Below, in pieces: positions 1 to 9,363 of a stretch of 64,000 nucleotides of DNA (position 1 is the stretch's first letter; each line of letters begins with the position of its first letter). Source of the DNA: Peteryoungia ipomoeae (GTDB lineage: Bacteria > Pseudomonadota > Alphaproteobacteria > Rhizobiales > Rhizobiaceae); NCBI RefSeq assembly GCF_004912165.1, contig NZ_STGV01000005.1:62001-126000 (forward strand), given 5' to 3'. The position numbers and the translations under genes are program-made. The notes beneath the pieces are model-generated. The model searched no databases. It saw only the letters and a list, made by a program, of their open reading frames with translations, and was not told the DNA's origin.

Positions 1-756
1 GCCCGCATCCCCGTCCCGCTGACCTGGCTCTACGCCTTCGTGCGCTGGTTCCACAATCGCGGCGGGGCCTGCATGGTGGCAACCGAAAGCCTGCGCCGGG
101 AACTCCAGGCCAAGGGCATCAAGAATTTGAGCCTGTGGAGCCGCGGCATCGACACGACACTCTTTCGCCCCCGGGAAAAGACAGCAAAGCCATTCGGTCT
201 CACGCGCCCGATCTTCATGACCGTCGGCCGTGTGGCGGTCGAAAAGAACCTTCCCGCCTTTCTCGACCTCGACCTCCCCGGCACGAAGGTGGTTGTCGGC
301 GACGGCCCTGCGCGCGAGGAATTGCAGGCGCGCTATCCGGATGTACTGTTCACCGGCATGAAGCATGGCGAGGATCTGGCCGCGACCTATGCCGAGGCCG
401 ATGTCTTCGTCTTTCCGTCGAAGACAGACACGTTCGGAAATACCATTCTCGAGGCGCTCGCCTCTGGCGTTCCGGTCGCAGCGCATCCTGTCACCGGTCC
501 GGCAGACATCATTCCCCAGGGCTCCGACGCTGGCGCGCTGCACCACGACCTGCGACAAGCGTGCCTCACCGCCCTAAATGCATCGCGGACATCAGCGCGT
601 CGGCTGGCCGAGACCTATTCCTGGGAAGCGGCGACACAACAGTTCTTCGACAATGTCGTGGAAGCCAGGGAGCAGCGCCGTCGGCGGGGCTTGCGGCAAC
701 GGTTCGGCATACGCCCGACCGAGGCCAATATTCGTGGAAACCCGGCTGCCGAATAG
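1..756 (+). CDS. glycosyltransferase family 1 (GT4-like), 5' truncated
   Basis: The reading frame is open from the first base, so the true start lies upstream of the window and only the C-terminal ~251 residues are seen. These form the nucleotide-sugar-binding half of a GT-B enzyme. A strand like FMTVGRVAVEKN starts the domain, GDGPAREEL follows, then the donor-binding stretch with FPSKTDTFGNTILEALASG, whose E-x7-E-like pattern is typical of retaining GT4 enzymes. It should transfer a sugar from a nucleotide donor to a lipid or polysaccharide acceptor. The substrate cannot be read from the sequence. It converges on der. Confidence 0.85.
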   Translation, partial: ARIPVPLTWLYAFVRWFHNRGGACMVATESLRRELQAKGIKNLSLWSRGIDTTLFRPREKTAKPFGLTRPIFMTVGRVAVEKNLPAFLDLDLPGTKVVVGDGPAREELQARYPDVLFTGMKHGEDLAATYAEADVFVFPSKTDTFGNTILEALASGVPVAAHPVTGPADIIPQGSDAGALHHDLRQACLTALNASRTSARRLAETYSWEAATQQFFDNVVEAREQRRRRGLRQRFGIRPTEANIRGNPAAE

Positions 757-765
757 CCGGGTCTT
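741..765 (+). terminator. short hairpin between convergent genes
   Basis: CCCGGCT (741-747) pairs with AGCCGGG (755-761), followed by TCTT. The stem overlaps the glycosyltransferase stop codon and lies between two convergent genes. The U-tract is weak, so this is only a possible terminator. Confidence 0.4.
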
Positions 766-782
766 GCGCCTGATGTCAGCGA

Positions 783-2204
783 TTATCGCTTCTTCTTGCG
801 GCCCTCGAACGGATTGTCGCCCGCCTTGAGATGGATGCGGATCGGCACGCCCGGCATGTCGAAATCGGCGCGCAGACCATTGGTCAGATAACGGATATAG
901 CTTTCCGGCAGGGCATCGGGCCGCGTGCAGGAAATCATGAAGGCCGGCGGGCGGGCCTTGACCTGCGTCATGTATTTCAGCTTCAGGCGACGCCCGGACA
1001 CCGCCGGCGGCGGATGCTGCGTGGTGACGGAATCGAGCCAGCGGTTGAGCTTCGAAGTCGAGATACGCTTGTTCCACACCTTGTCGGTGTCGATGATGTT
1101 CTGCATCAGCTTGTCGAGAGCGTAACCGGTCTGGCCGGAAATCGGCACGGCGCGAATGCCGCGCGCCTGCGGCAGGAGCCGTTCGGTCTTTTCACGCAGG
1201 TCCGCAAGCACCGCCTGCTGATCTTCCACGAGATCCCACTTGTTGAAGGCAAGCACGGCAGCCCGGCCTTCGCGCAGGCAAAGATCGACGATCTGGATAT
1301 CCTGTTTCTCGAAGGGAATGGTGGCATCGAAGACGATGACAACGGTTTCGGCAAAGCGGATAGCCCGAAGCGTGTCGGCGACCGAGAGCTTTTCGAGCTT
1401 TTCCTGCACGCGCGCCTTGCGGCGCATGCCGGCCGTGTCGAACATCTTGATGGTGCGGCCGCGCCAATCCCATTCGACCGAAATGCTGTCGCGCGTGATG
1501 CCCGCTTCCGGACCCGTCAGCAGACGGTCTTCACCCAGAAAGCGGTTGATCAGTGTCGACTTGCCGGCATTCGGGCGACCGACAATCGCCACGCGCAGCG
1601 GCTTGCTGTCGTCGTATTCCGGCTCGAAATCCTCGTCTTCGAATTCGTCATCGTCGCGCAGGACAATATCGGTTTCGGCGACATCGTCGGGTTCAGGAAA
1701 CGCGCGTTCTTCGCCCAACGCCTCGACGATCGCATCGCGCAGGTCGATCATGCCCTGGCCGTGTTCAGCGGAGATCGGCACCGGTTCGCCGAGGCCCAGC
1801 GTATAGGCGTCGTAGAAGCCAGCATCCGAACCGCGGGCTTCCGACTTGTTGGCAACCAGAACAACAGGCTTGCCGCGGCGACGCAGCATTTCGGCAAGCG
1901 ACTGGTCGATCTGAGTCAGGCCGTATTTGGCGTCGACAACGAACAGCGAGAGGTCAGCCTCGTCGATGGCGGCTTCCGTCTGGGCGCGCATGCGGCCTTC
2001 AAGCGTGTCCGGGCCGGCCTCTTCCAGGCCAGCCGTGTCGATGATGGTGAAGCGCAGGTCCACGAGCTTGGCCTCGCCCGGACGGCGGTCACGGGTGACG
2101 CCCGGCGTATCGTCGACAAGCGCCAGCTTCTTCCCCACCAGACGGTTGAAAAGCGTGGACTTGCCGACATTCGGGCGACCGACGATGGCGACTGTGAAAC
2201 TCAT
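783..2204 (-). CDS. der: ribosome biogenesis GTPase Der (EngA)
   Basis: 473-residue tandem-GTPase protein needed for 50S subunit maturation. The first G domain has GRPNVGKS at residues 9-16, [15 protein letters not shown] and the NKSE base-recognition motif. An acidic linker (about residues 170-190) leads to the second G domain with [17 protein letters not shown] and FNKWDL. A C-terminal KH-like domain ends in a basic RKKKR tail. The ATG at 2204 is chosen because the Der N-terminus ([12 protein letters not shown]) begins there. The frame stays open for 50 codons upstream, but that stretch is basic, unrelated to Der and overlaps the upstream gene. It lies 37 bp downstream of the TPR gene, as a probable operon. 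Confidence 0.97.
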   Translation of the reverse strand: MSFTVAIVGRPNVGKSTLFNRLVGKKLALVDDTPGVTRDRRPGEAKLVDLRFTIIDTAGLEEAGPDTLEGRMRAQTEAAIDEADLSLFVVDAKYGLTQIDQSLAEMLRRRGKPVVLVANKSEARGSDAGFYDAYTLGLGEPVPISAEHGQGMIDLRDAIVEALGEERAFPEPDDVAETDIVLRDDDEFEDEDFEPEYDDSKPLRVAIVGRPNAGKSTLINRFLGEDRLLTGPEAGITRDSISVEWDWRGRTIKMFDTAGMRRKARVQEKLEKLSVADTLRAIRFAETVVIVFDATIPFEKQDIQIVDLCLREGRAAVLAFNKWDLVEDQQAVLADLREKTERLLPQARGIRAVPISGQTGYALDKLMQNIIDTDKVWNKRISTSKLNRWLDSVTTQHPPPAVSGRRLKLKYMTQVKARPPAFMISCTRPDALPESYIRYLTNGLRADFDMPGVPIRIHLKAGDNPFEGRKKKR

Positions 2205-2241
2205 GGAAACTAGCCTTCTGACCCTTTTGGCCGTGTTGTCT

Positions 2242-2913
2242 TTACGACGCCTTGCCGGATGCCGTGATGTTGTCGAGCAGCATCTGGGCGCGGCTGCCGA
2301 CATTGCGCGGCGTCTCGGTGTCTTCGGTGATCTGCTCAAGCCACTCGCGCGCACGCGTCATGTCGCCCGCCTTGTAGGCGGCAAGGCCAAGCACTTCGCG
2401 GGCGCTGTGGCGCATGGAATGCGTCGGCGTCGCCATGACTTCCACGAGAGCGGAAATCTCGTCATAGGTGCCGGTATCGACCAGGATCCAGGCGGCCCGC
2501 TGCTTGGCGGCATCCCGCACGGCCTCAGGAACAGACGTATCGGCAGCAATGCCGCGGAAGGCTTCGACCGCTGCAGCAAGCTCGCCCTTTTCCGCCTGCA
2601 GGGCGGCGATCCGGAAGCGGGCGAGGATGTCATAGGCGCCGTAGCCATCCTGCTCCAGAACCTTCAAGGCGGCTTCCGCCTCATCGCGCTTGCCCTGCTC
2701 GGCGAGCGTCAGGGCGGCAATGAACTTGTCGCCGGCGTCAGAGGCCTGGGTGGTGTCCCAATGGTTCCACAGACGATGGCCCGCCGTACCGAGAATGATC
2801 AGCACGGCGAAGGCAATGATGAAGCGGCTGTAGCGCTTCCAGGCATTGCGCACCTGATCGGAGCGGAGCTCCTCATTGACTTCGCGGATAAAGCTGTCGT
2901 TCTGGTCAACCAT
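2242..2913 (-). CDS. YfgM-like tetratricopeptide repeat membrane protein
   Basis: 223 residues. A cytosolic N-terminus is followed by one membrane segment at about residues 27-47 ([22 protein letters not shown]) and a helical, TPR-like domain rich in Ala/Leu. The N-terminal sequence [20 protein letters not shown] is typical of the YfgM/TPR_21 family. In gammaproteobacteria the YfgM protein is a periplasmic helper at the Sec translocon and its gene is also close to der. The conserved neighbourhood supports this identification. The exact role in rhizobia is inferred. Confidence 0.8.
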   Translation of the reverse strand: MVDQNDSFIREVNEELRSDQVRNAWKRYSRFIIAFAVLIILGTAGHRLWNHWDTTQASDAGDKFIAALTLAEQGKRDEAEAALKVLEQDGYGAYDILARFRIAALQAEKGELAAAVEAFRGIAADTSVPEAVRDAAKQRAAWILVDTGTYDEISALVEVMATPTHSMRHSAREVLGLAAYKAGDMTRAREWLEQITEDTETPRNVGSRAQMLLDNITASGKAS

Positions 2914-3026
2914 TCACATTTCCGGAACAGGCGTCCGGCTCCAATTGGCATGCAGTGTCTTTGATTGCCGGCTTCTAGCGGATTTTCGCAGGTTTGTAAG
3001 CGGAAATCCGCCAAAATCCTTAAGCC

Positions 3027-3605
3027 TCACATCGGAAGCGGCGAAACGCCGATCAGAAGCGCGTGAAGCCAGAAGGTGATCAGGACCCAGCTGAGAAGGC
3101 CAAGCGCGATGGCAGCCAGATCCCATTTCGCTGAGACGAAGACTTTCGGCTGGATTTCGCCGGCTTGCAGACGTCGCTTGTAGTTGATGCGCAGCACGAC
3201 GCCGTAGGCCAGCAGCGACACGAAGAGAAGGACGGAGGCGAGATCGCCATTGGCAAGAAGATGCGCAAGAGCCCAGATCTTGATCGACAGAACGATGGGA
3301 TGCTTGGTCTTCGCTGCAATGTGACCGGCCGGCAGGAAGCCTGAACAGAGAATGATCATGGCCGGCAGCATCAAGGTCAATGTGAGATGGTTCATGCCGA
3401 GAGGCGGGAACCACAGATTGACATAGGGCGCGGTCGCATACCCCCAGATGAGCAGGGCGAGCGTCAGAATGCTGAGGACCGAGTGCAGGCCTCTCCAGCC
3501 CGTTTCGCCGAGACGGGCAATCATGGTGTTGCGAAAGCCGGGCGCGACGACGCGAATGAGATGCACCGCGAGAAACAGAACAATGCCAAGAAGCAGAAGT
3601 GCCAT
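3027..3605 (-). CDS. NnrU family membrane protein
   Basis: 192-residue polytopic protein with about five to six hydrophobic segments, starting MALLLLGIVLFLAVHLIRVV. The internal signature GHIAAKTKHPIVLSIKIWALAHLLANGD, with a conserved His and Lys, is typical of the NnrU family. The family is named after a gene in a nitrite/nitric-oxide reductase region, but many members sit outside denitrification loci, as here. Relatives of the eukaryotic isomerase Z-ISO are also in the family. No partner gene is nearby, so the function is open. Confidence 0.88.
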   Translation of the reverse strand: MALLLLGIVLFLAVHLIRVVAPGFRNTMIARLGETGWRGLHSVLSILTLALLIWGYATAPYVNLWFPPLGMNHLTLTLMLPAMIILCSGFLPAGHIAAKTKHPIVLSIKIWALAHLLANGDLASVLLFVSLLAYGVVLRINYKRRLQAGEIQPKVFVSAKWDLAAIALGLLSWVLITFWLHALLIGVSPLPM

Positions 3606-3731
3606 TATCGAGACCTTTCAAGGGAATATGCGCCAGCCTTACTGCCGACAGCCGGGAATTGCCAGCATGTTCAAAGCTTCGCCGCATTTCAATGACACAG
3701 AACGCCGCGACGTTGAGTGGGGACTGATTTC

Positions 3732-4790
3732 ATGGTCAAGCGTATTGTCGCCCTTCTGCTGGGGGCTCTTGCCCTTCATGGCACCAGCCTGCCTGCGGCT
3801 GCAGAAGCAAATGGTGACGGCAAGGCTGCCGCCAAGCCACGGCAGATCATCCTCATTTCATTCGATGGCGCCCTCGACAACCGGCTCTGGCAACGCAGCC
3901 GGGATTTCGCCCGCCGCAGCAATATCGACTTCACCTATTTCCTTTCCTGCGCGACGCTGATCCCGCGCGAGCGCGCGGCAGACTACAAAGCGCCGGGAAT
4001 GAAGGCGGGGCGCTCCAATATCGGTTTTGCGCCAACGGTCGAGGATGTCGCAACCCGCCTCGATCACATCTGGGCGGCGCGAAACGAAGGCCATGAGATC
4101 GCCAACCATACCTGCGGCCACTTCGACGGCAAGGAATGGTCTCGCGAGGAGTGGCTGACGGAATTCAAGACATTCGACCGCGTCATGCGGGACGCCTGGA
4201 AGGACAATGGCCTTGCCGACCAGGAACCTGAAGGCTGGTCCGACTTCGTGCGCAACGACATTTCCGGCTTCCGCGCACCGTATCTCTCAGCGCCCGACAG
4301 CCTTTTTGCCGCGCAGAAGGCACATGGATATCGCTTCGATGCCAGCACGGTCACCGATGCGCCGCTGCCGCCGAAGGAGAAGAAGGGCCTTTATCGCTTC
4401 GGCCTTCCGCTCATCCCCGAGGGCCCGAGCGACCGCAAGATCATCGCAATGGACTACAATCTCTTCATTCGCCATTCCGCCGGCATCGATCATCCGAGCA
4501 AGGCGGCGGATTTCACCGAACGCAGCTACAAGGCCTTCCGTGCTGCCTTCGACGCACAATATCATGGCGACCGCGTGCCGCTGCAGATCGGCCTGCATTT
4601 TGTCGAGATGAACGGCGGCGCCTATTGGGCCGCGATGGAACGGCTGGCGGCAGACGTCTGCCACCTGCCGGATGTCGCTTGCGTCACCTACAGCAAGGCG
4701 CTTGCCCTGATGGCGGATGACCGACGAAGGCTCGCCCAATCCGGCCAGAGACAGGACGCTATCGAAGCGACAGGCTCACTGACGCCCTGA
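3732..4790 (+). CDS. secreted polysaccharide deacetylase family protein
   Basis: About 352 residues. The ATG at 3732 begins a clear signal peptide (MVKRIVALLLGALALHGTSLPAAAEA). An in-frame GTG 15 bases upstream would only add residues before it. The domain has ILISFDGALDN near the first strand, an HEIANHTCGH segment giving the metal-ligand histidines (H-x3-H), and a late LQIGLHF strand carrying the C-terminal His. The substrate is probably an N-acetylated extracellular or cell-wall polysaccharide. A canonical TFDD motif is replaced by SFDG, so the second Asp is changed and catalysis may be altered. Confidence 0.85.
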   Translation: MVKRIVALLLGALALHGTSLPAAAEANGDGKAAAKPRQIILISFDGALDNRLWQRSRDFARRSNIDFTYFLSCATLIPRERAADYKAPGMKAGRSNIGFAPTVEDVATRLDHIWAARNEGHEIANHTCGHFDGKEWSREEWLTEFKTFDRVMRDAWKDNGLADQEPEGWSDFVRNDISGFRAPYLSAPDSLFAAQKAHGYRFDASTVTDAPLPPKEKKGLYRFGLPLIPEGPSDRKIIAMDYNLFIRHSAGIDHPSKAADFTERSYKAFRAAFDAQYHGDRVPLQIGLHFVEMNGGAYWAAMERLAADVCHLPDVACVTYSKALALMADDRRRLAQSGQRQDAIEATGSLTP

Positions 4791-4802
4791 TCCCCTGCCC
4801 GA

Positions 4803-5687
4803 TCAGTCCTTGTCCGCTTTTGTCCTGCGGTTTGTCAGATAGACGCCGATCATCACGATCAGGGTTCCAACGATCATCGGCAGTGTCAGGTCTTCGCCAA
4901 AGAAAAGTGCTGCCTCGATCGCGGCCAGGGGTGGAACCAGATAGATCAGGGAGGCTGCCTTCGAGACCTCCCCCTGCCGCACCAGGTGCAGGAGAAGGGC
5001 AACCGCGCCCATCGAAATCCCGAGAACCGACCAGACGAGCACGGCGAAGAAACCGATCTCCCAGTCGACATGCATATCCTCAAGCAGGAAAGCAGCCGGC
5101 AAGGTGACGGCAAGCGCACCGACATATTGCAGCGTGGCCACCGCCCGCAGATCGCCGTGTTTGAGAAAGCGCTTCTGATAGATCGTGCCGGCCGTGACGA
5201 AGACCATGGCGACCACGTTCACGGCCACGGCATAGCCCGGAATGCTGACGGCATCGAGTGCCAGCACATTGGGCAGCACGGCAACCGCAATTCCGACAAA
5301 GCCCAGCGCAAGGCCGAGGCGCTGGACCCCGCTCAAGCGCTCACCGACGATGAGGCCTGCAGCCACGGCCGTCATCAGCGGTTGGAGGCCGGCAATGATG
5401 CCTGAAAGGGCCGCTGGAACGCCCTGCCCGATCGCCCACCAGACGAGCCCGAGATAAAGCCCGTGCAGGAAAACGCCGGAGACAATCGCATGCCACCAGC
5501 CGCTTTTCGTCTTTGGCCACGCCACACCGGCAAAGCGGCACACGGCATAAAACAGGATCACCGCCGACAGATAGCGAATGACCAGGAACGTTAGGGGATC
5601 CGCATAGACTGCTGCATACTTGGCAGATACCCAGCCGGTGGACCAGAGAAGCACAAAAAGGGCGGGCGCAAGCCGGGTAAGGGTCAT
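4803..5687 (-). CDS. EamA/DMT family transporter (RhaT-like)
   Basis: 294 residues with ten predicted membrane helices in two EamA repeats. The first repeat begins APALFVLLWSTGWVSAKYA and the second starts near IPGYAVAVNVVAMVFVTAGTIYQKR. Members of this superfamily export or import small metabolites, and the substrate is unknown here. The ATG at 5687 is preferred over the one 12 codons upstream because the helix starts directly after it and a GAAAGA-like ribosome site precedes it. The gene converges on the deacetylase with a 12-bp gap. Confidence 0.88.
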   Translation of the reverse strand: MTLTRLAPALFVLLWSTGWVSAKYAAVYADPLTFLVIRYLSAVILFYAVCRFAGVAWPKTKSGWWHAIVSGVFLHGLYLGLVWWAIGQGVPAALSGIIAGLQPLMTAVAAGLIVGERLSGVQRLGLALGFVGIAVAVLPNVLALDAVSIPGYAVAVNVVAMVFVTAGTIYQKRFLKHGDLRAVATLQYVGALAVTLPAAFLLEDMHVDWEIGFFAVLVWSVLGISMGAVALLLHLVRQGEVSKAASLIYLVPPLAAIEAALFFGEDLTLPMIVGTLIVMIGVYLTNRRTKADKD

Positions 5688-6069
5688 TGACGATCTTTCA
5701 ATTATGTCCCGCCACAACGTCAAAATCGAAGCGCGGGCAAAGCTCGGTAGGCCCTGCTGCCCGCCAGGTCAAAGCAGATTTGCTGATCGCTTCATTGAAA
5801 TCCGTTGAGCCTGAAGACGTCAGAAAAAATCATCACAAAATTCGCCCAAAGATTAGGCAGATCGGGCGGCCCCATATGACGGCAAACGCCGACAGAGCGG
5901 GCAAGAAGACATGGCCGCCCTACAACTCTCCGAAGAACCGCCCAAAGTCTGTGCGATTGCCGCGCTTTTAAGCGCAGGCTTTGTCAGCACTTTCTGACAT
6001 GCCGGCCAATCAGCGGCTTGCATTGCGCAAATGGTTGTACTCAAATGGGAAAAAAAGGGGACGGCGCCA
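5688..6069. other. intergenic region without a convincing gene
   Basis: About 380 bp between the divergent EamA and ATP-grasp genes. It should hold both promoters. Short open frames are present but have no ribosome site or recognisable domain. I see no strong palindrome or terminator. Confidence 0.5.
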
Positions 6070-7479
6070 TTGGCATTCGATGAGATGATCACGGCGGGAG
6101 AGACGCCGCGAGGACCATATCAGACCTACCACAACTGGTATTCCAGCCAGGATCCGGCGAGACTTCTCAACAAGTCGCGCGACGCGGAAAACATCTTCCG
6201 CAAGACGGGAATCACCTTTGCCGTCTACGGCCACGAAGACTCCTCCGAAAAGCTCATCCCCTTCGACATCATCCCGCGCATCATATCGGGCCGGGAGTGG
6301 CGCAAGCTCGCGCAGGGCATCGAACAGCGTGTTCTGGCACTCAACGCCTTTCTTGACGACATCTATCACAAGCAGGAAATCATCAAGGCTGGCAGGATCC
6401 CGCGCGAACTCATTGAAAACAATGAGGCATTCCTTCCTGAAATGATCGGCTTCCGGCCGCCGGGCGGCGTCTACACCCATATCGTCGGCACCGACATTGT
6501 GAGAACCGGCGAAGACCAGTTCTACGTGCTCGAAGACAATGCCCGCACCCCCTCCGGCGTCTCCTACATGCTGGAGAACCGGGAAACCATGATGCAGATG
6601 TTTCCGGAGCTCTTCCAGCTCAACAAGGTGCAGCGTGTCGAAGACTATCCGCATCTCTTGCGCCAGTCGCTCGCCTCGCTGGCGCCTCCTGGCTGCAAGG
6701 GCAAGCCGCGCGTGGCGGTGCTCACCCCCGGCATCTACAATTCCGCCTATTACGAGCACTCTTTCCTTGCCGACATGATGGGTGTGGAACTTGTCGAAGG
6801 TTCGGATCTGCGCGTCATCGACGGCAAGGTGAAGATGCGCACGACGCGCGGCTACGAGGCGATCGACGTGCTCTATCGCCGCGTTGACGACGACTTCCTC
6901 GATCCGCTGACATTCCGGCCCGACAGCTGCCTCGGCGTGCCCGGCATCATGGATGTCTACCGCGCCGGCAACATCACCATCGCCAATGCGCCCGGCACCG
7001 GCATTTCGGACGACAAGGCGATCTACTCCTACATGCCGGAGATCGTGGAGTTCTACACCGGTCGCAAGGCAATCCTCGAAAACGTGCCGACCTGGCGCTG
7101 CTCGGAAGCCGACAGCCTGAAATACGTGCTCGAACACCTGAGCGAACTCGTGGTCAAGGAGGTGCACGGCTCCGGCGGATACGGCATGCTGGTCGGCCCG
7201 ACCGCGACAAAGCAGGAATGCGCCGATTTCGCCGAAAAGCTGAAAGCCCGCCCCTCCAACTACATCGCCCAGCCGACACTGTCGCTTTCGACCGTGCCGA
7301 TCCTCGTCGACAAGGGGATCGCACCCCGCCATGTCGACCTTCGCCCTTACGTCCTCGTCTCCGACAAGGTGCAGATCATTCCCGGTGGTTTGACGCGTGT
7401 CGCCCTGAAAGAAGGGTCGCTCGTGGTCAATTCCAGCCAGGGCGGCGGCACCAAGGACACCTGGGTATTGGAGGATTGA
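6070..7479 (+). CDS. circularly permuted ATP-grasp protein (peptide-ligase type)
   Basis: About 469 residues, the first gene of a three- to four-gene operon. It matches the circularly permuted ATP-grasp type 2 family (formerly DUF404/DUF407), with FDIIPRIISGREW near the start, a long central ATP-grasp core, LVVKEVHGSGGYGMLVGP (a phosphate-binding loop) and VDLRPYVLV. Family members are thought to ligate amino acids or peptides. A TTG at 6070 preceded by GGGGA at 9 bp gives the family-like start LAFDEM. An ATG at 6031 would add 13 unconserved residues. A 2-bp gap to the next gene suggests coupling. Confidence 0.92.
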   Translation: MAFDEMITAGETPRGPYQTYHNWYSSQDPARLLNKSRDAENIFRKTGITFAVYGHEDSSEKLIPFDIIPRIISGREWRKLAQGIEQRVLALNAFLDDIYHKQEIIKAGRIPRELIENNEAFLPEMIGFRPPGGVYTHIVGTDIVRTGEDQFYVLEDNARTPSGVSYMLENRETMMQMFPELFQLNKVQRVEDYPHLLRQSLASLAPPGCKGKPRVAVLTPGIYNSAYYEHSFLADMMGVELVEGSDLRVIDGKVKMRTTRGYEAIDVLYRRVDDDFLDPLTFRPDSCLGVPGIMDVYRAGNITIANAPGTGISDDKAIYSYMPEIVEFYTGRKAILENVPTWRCSEADSLKYVLEHLSELVVKEVHGSGGYGMLVGPTATKQECADFAEKLKARPSNYIAQPTLSLSTVPILVDKGIAPRHVDLRPYVLVSDKVQIIPGGLTRVALKEGSLVVNSSQGGGTKDTWVLED

Positions 7480-7481
7480 GG

Positions 7482-8429
7482 ATGGTGATGCTCGGAAGAA
7501 CCGCCAACGGCCTCTACTGGATGTTCCGCTACATCGAGCGGGCGGAAAACATCGCGCGCCTCGTCGATGCGGGGCTTCGCATGTCGCTGACCCGCTCCGG
7601 CGCCTCTGATGACGACTGGGACGCCGTCTTGCAGAGTGCGGATGTGCGCGCACTCTATGCCGAACACTGCGGCAAGCTCACCTCAAGCGATGCCATCGAT
7701 TTTCTGCTGCGCGATCCCGCCAACCCTTCGAGCGTCATGTCCTGCATCGACGCGGGGCGCAATAATGCCCGTATGGTGCGAACCGCTTTGACGCGGGAAA
7801 CCTGGGAAGCGACCAACGAATGCTGGATCGAGCTCAAACAGATCCTCACGGGCAAGCTCAAATCCTCCGATCTGCCGGAGGTCATCGACACAGTCAAACG
7901 CCGGGCCGGCCTCATCCGCGGCGCCTTTCACGGCTCCATGCTGCGCAACGAGATCTACAACTTTGCCCGCATCGGCACCTTCATCGAGCGCGCCGACAAT
8001 ACCAGCCGCATCCTTGACGTGAAGTATTACGTGCTCTTGCCGGCGATCACCCATGTCGGCTCCTCGCTCGACAACATGCAGTGGGAATCGATCCTGCGCT
8101 CGGTCTCGGCCCATCGCTCCTATCGCTGGACCTATGACGGCGAGTACCGCGCCGCCAACATTGCGGATTTTCTCATCCTCAACGGCCAGATGCCGCGATC
8201 GCTCGCCTATTGCTGCGAAAAGATCGCCTCCAACCTCGCCTATATCGGCAAGGATTATGGCGAACGGCTCGACGCGCATGAAACGGCGGATGCCACGTTG
8301 GCCTTGCTGAAATCCACCACGATCGAGAAGATCATGGATCAGGGCCTGCACGAATTCCTGGACGACTTCATTGCCCGCAACAACCGGTTGGGCAGTGAAA
8401 TCACCGAAGGCTACCGTTTCTACAGTTAA
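7482..8429 (+). CDS. alpha-E domain-containing protein
   Basis: 315 residues, mostly helical, opening MVMLGRTANGLYWMFRYIERAENIARLVDAG, the hallmark of the alpha-E family (formerly DUF403). Later EIYNFARIGTFIERADNTSRILDVKY repeats the ExA/D-N-x3-R pattern. The family always travels with the circularly permuted ATP-grasp ligase and a transglutaminase-like peptidase, as it does here, and is believed to act with them in a peptide synthesis or tagging pathway. The start follows the ligase stop by two bases with GGATTGAGG as ribosome site. Confidence 0.93.
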   Translation: MVMLGRTANGLYWMFRYIERAENIARLVDAGLRMSLTRSGASDDDWDAVLQSADVRALYAEHCGKLTSSDAIDFLLRDPANPSSVMSCIDAGRNNARMVRTALTRETWEATNECWIELKQILTGKLKSSDLPEVIDTVKRRAGLIRGAFHGSMLRNEIYNFARIGTFIERADNTSRILDVKYYVLLPAITHVGSSLDNMQWESILRSVSAHRSYRWTYDGEYRAANIADFLILNGQMPRSLAYCCEKIASNLAYIGKDYGERLDAHETADATLALLKSTTIEKIMDQGLHEFLDDFIARNNRLGSEITEGYRFYS

Positions 8430-8443
8430 GCAGGACTGGCGCC

Positions 8444-9274
8444 ATGCGTTTGCGGATCACCCACACCACAGACTATCGCTATGATGACCCGGTGCATTAT
8501 TCGCTGCAGCGCCTGCGCCTGACGCCACAAACGGGGCCAGGGCAAACGGTGCGCCAGTGGTCGATCGAGGTCGATGGCGCCAAGGTTGAGGCCGGTTATG
8601 CCGATCAGTTCGGCAACCAGACCCATCTGGTCTCCATGGAAGGCGAAAGCCATCGCGTGCACATCGTCGCCTCCGGCGAGGTCGAGACGGAGGATCGTGC
8701 GGGCGTGTTCGGCCCGCATCAGGGGTTTGTACCGCTCTGGCTTTATCTGCGCGCAAGCCCGCGCACGCTGGCCGGACCACGCATCACCGCGCTGGTGGAA
8801 AGCCTTGAGGGCGACAGCGATCTGGCCCGCATGCACGACATGATGGAGAAGCTCAACGGCCTGATCCGCTACGAACCTGGCGCGACCGGCACGGAGACGA
8901 CGGCCGAAGAAGCACTCGAAGCCGGTGCCGGGGTTTGTCAGGATCACACCCATGCGATGATTTCCGCTGCCCGCCATATGGGTCTGCCGGCCCGCTATGT
9001 CTCGGGATATCTGATGATGGATGACAGCATCGAACAATCAGCCAGCCATGCCTGGGCGGAGGTGCATTTGCAGGGTCTGGGCTGGGTCGGTTTCGATGCT
9101 GCCAACAGACATTGCCCGGATGAACGGTATGTCCGGCTTGCCTCAGGCCTGTGTTATGCCGACGCCGCCCCCGTATCGGGTCTGCGGCTTGGGCCGGCCG
9201 GCGAAAACCTCAGCGTCACCCTGACGGTAGAGCCGGTCGGTCAAAGCCAGAGCCAGAGCCAGTCCCAGAACTGA
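8444..9274 (+). CDS. transglutaminase-like cysteine peptidase family protein
   Basis: 276 residues. The N-terminal beta domain (MRLRITHTTDYRYDDPVHYS) is the usual bacterial transglutaminase N-terminal module. The papain-like core shows the catalytic Cys in GAGVCQDHTH, His in ASHAWAEV and Asp in VGFDAAN. It probably cleaves or transfers peptides made by the upstream ATP-grasp ligase. The C-terminus ends in an alternating Ser-Gln tail encoded by a short AGCCAG tandem repeat at about 9242-9270, which could vary in length. It lies 14 bp after the alpha-E gene. Confidence 0.93.
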   Translation: MRLRITHTTDYRYDDPVHYSLQRLRLTPQTGPGQTVRQWSIEVDGAKVEAGYADQFGNQTHLVSMEGESHRVHIVASGEVETEDRAGVFGPHQGFVPLWLYLRASPRTLAGPRITALVESLEGDSDLARMHDMMEKLNGLIRYEPGATGTETTAEEALEAGAGVCQDHTHAMISAARHMGLPARYVSGYLMMDDSIEQSASHAWAEVHLQGLGWVGFDAANRHCPDERYVRLASGLCYADAAPVSGLRLGPAGENLSVTLTVEPVGQSQSQSQSQN

Positions 9275-9363
9275 GCCCCAGGCCTCCTTCAAGGCAGGCA
9301 CGCAAGCCCGACACCATGCAACTATGCTGCACTCCGCTTGCAGCCTTGCATGTTCGGAGACAG

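Noticed and set aside
831..2213. 460-codon plus-strand open frame over der
   Set aside because: Antisense to Der, whose two GTPase domains are intact. Its composition is His/Arg/Asp-rich with no fold.
5687..6000. Small plus-strand frame between the EamA and ATP-grasp genes
   Set aside because: No ribosome site, no domain, and a random-looking basic translation.
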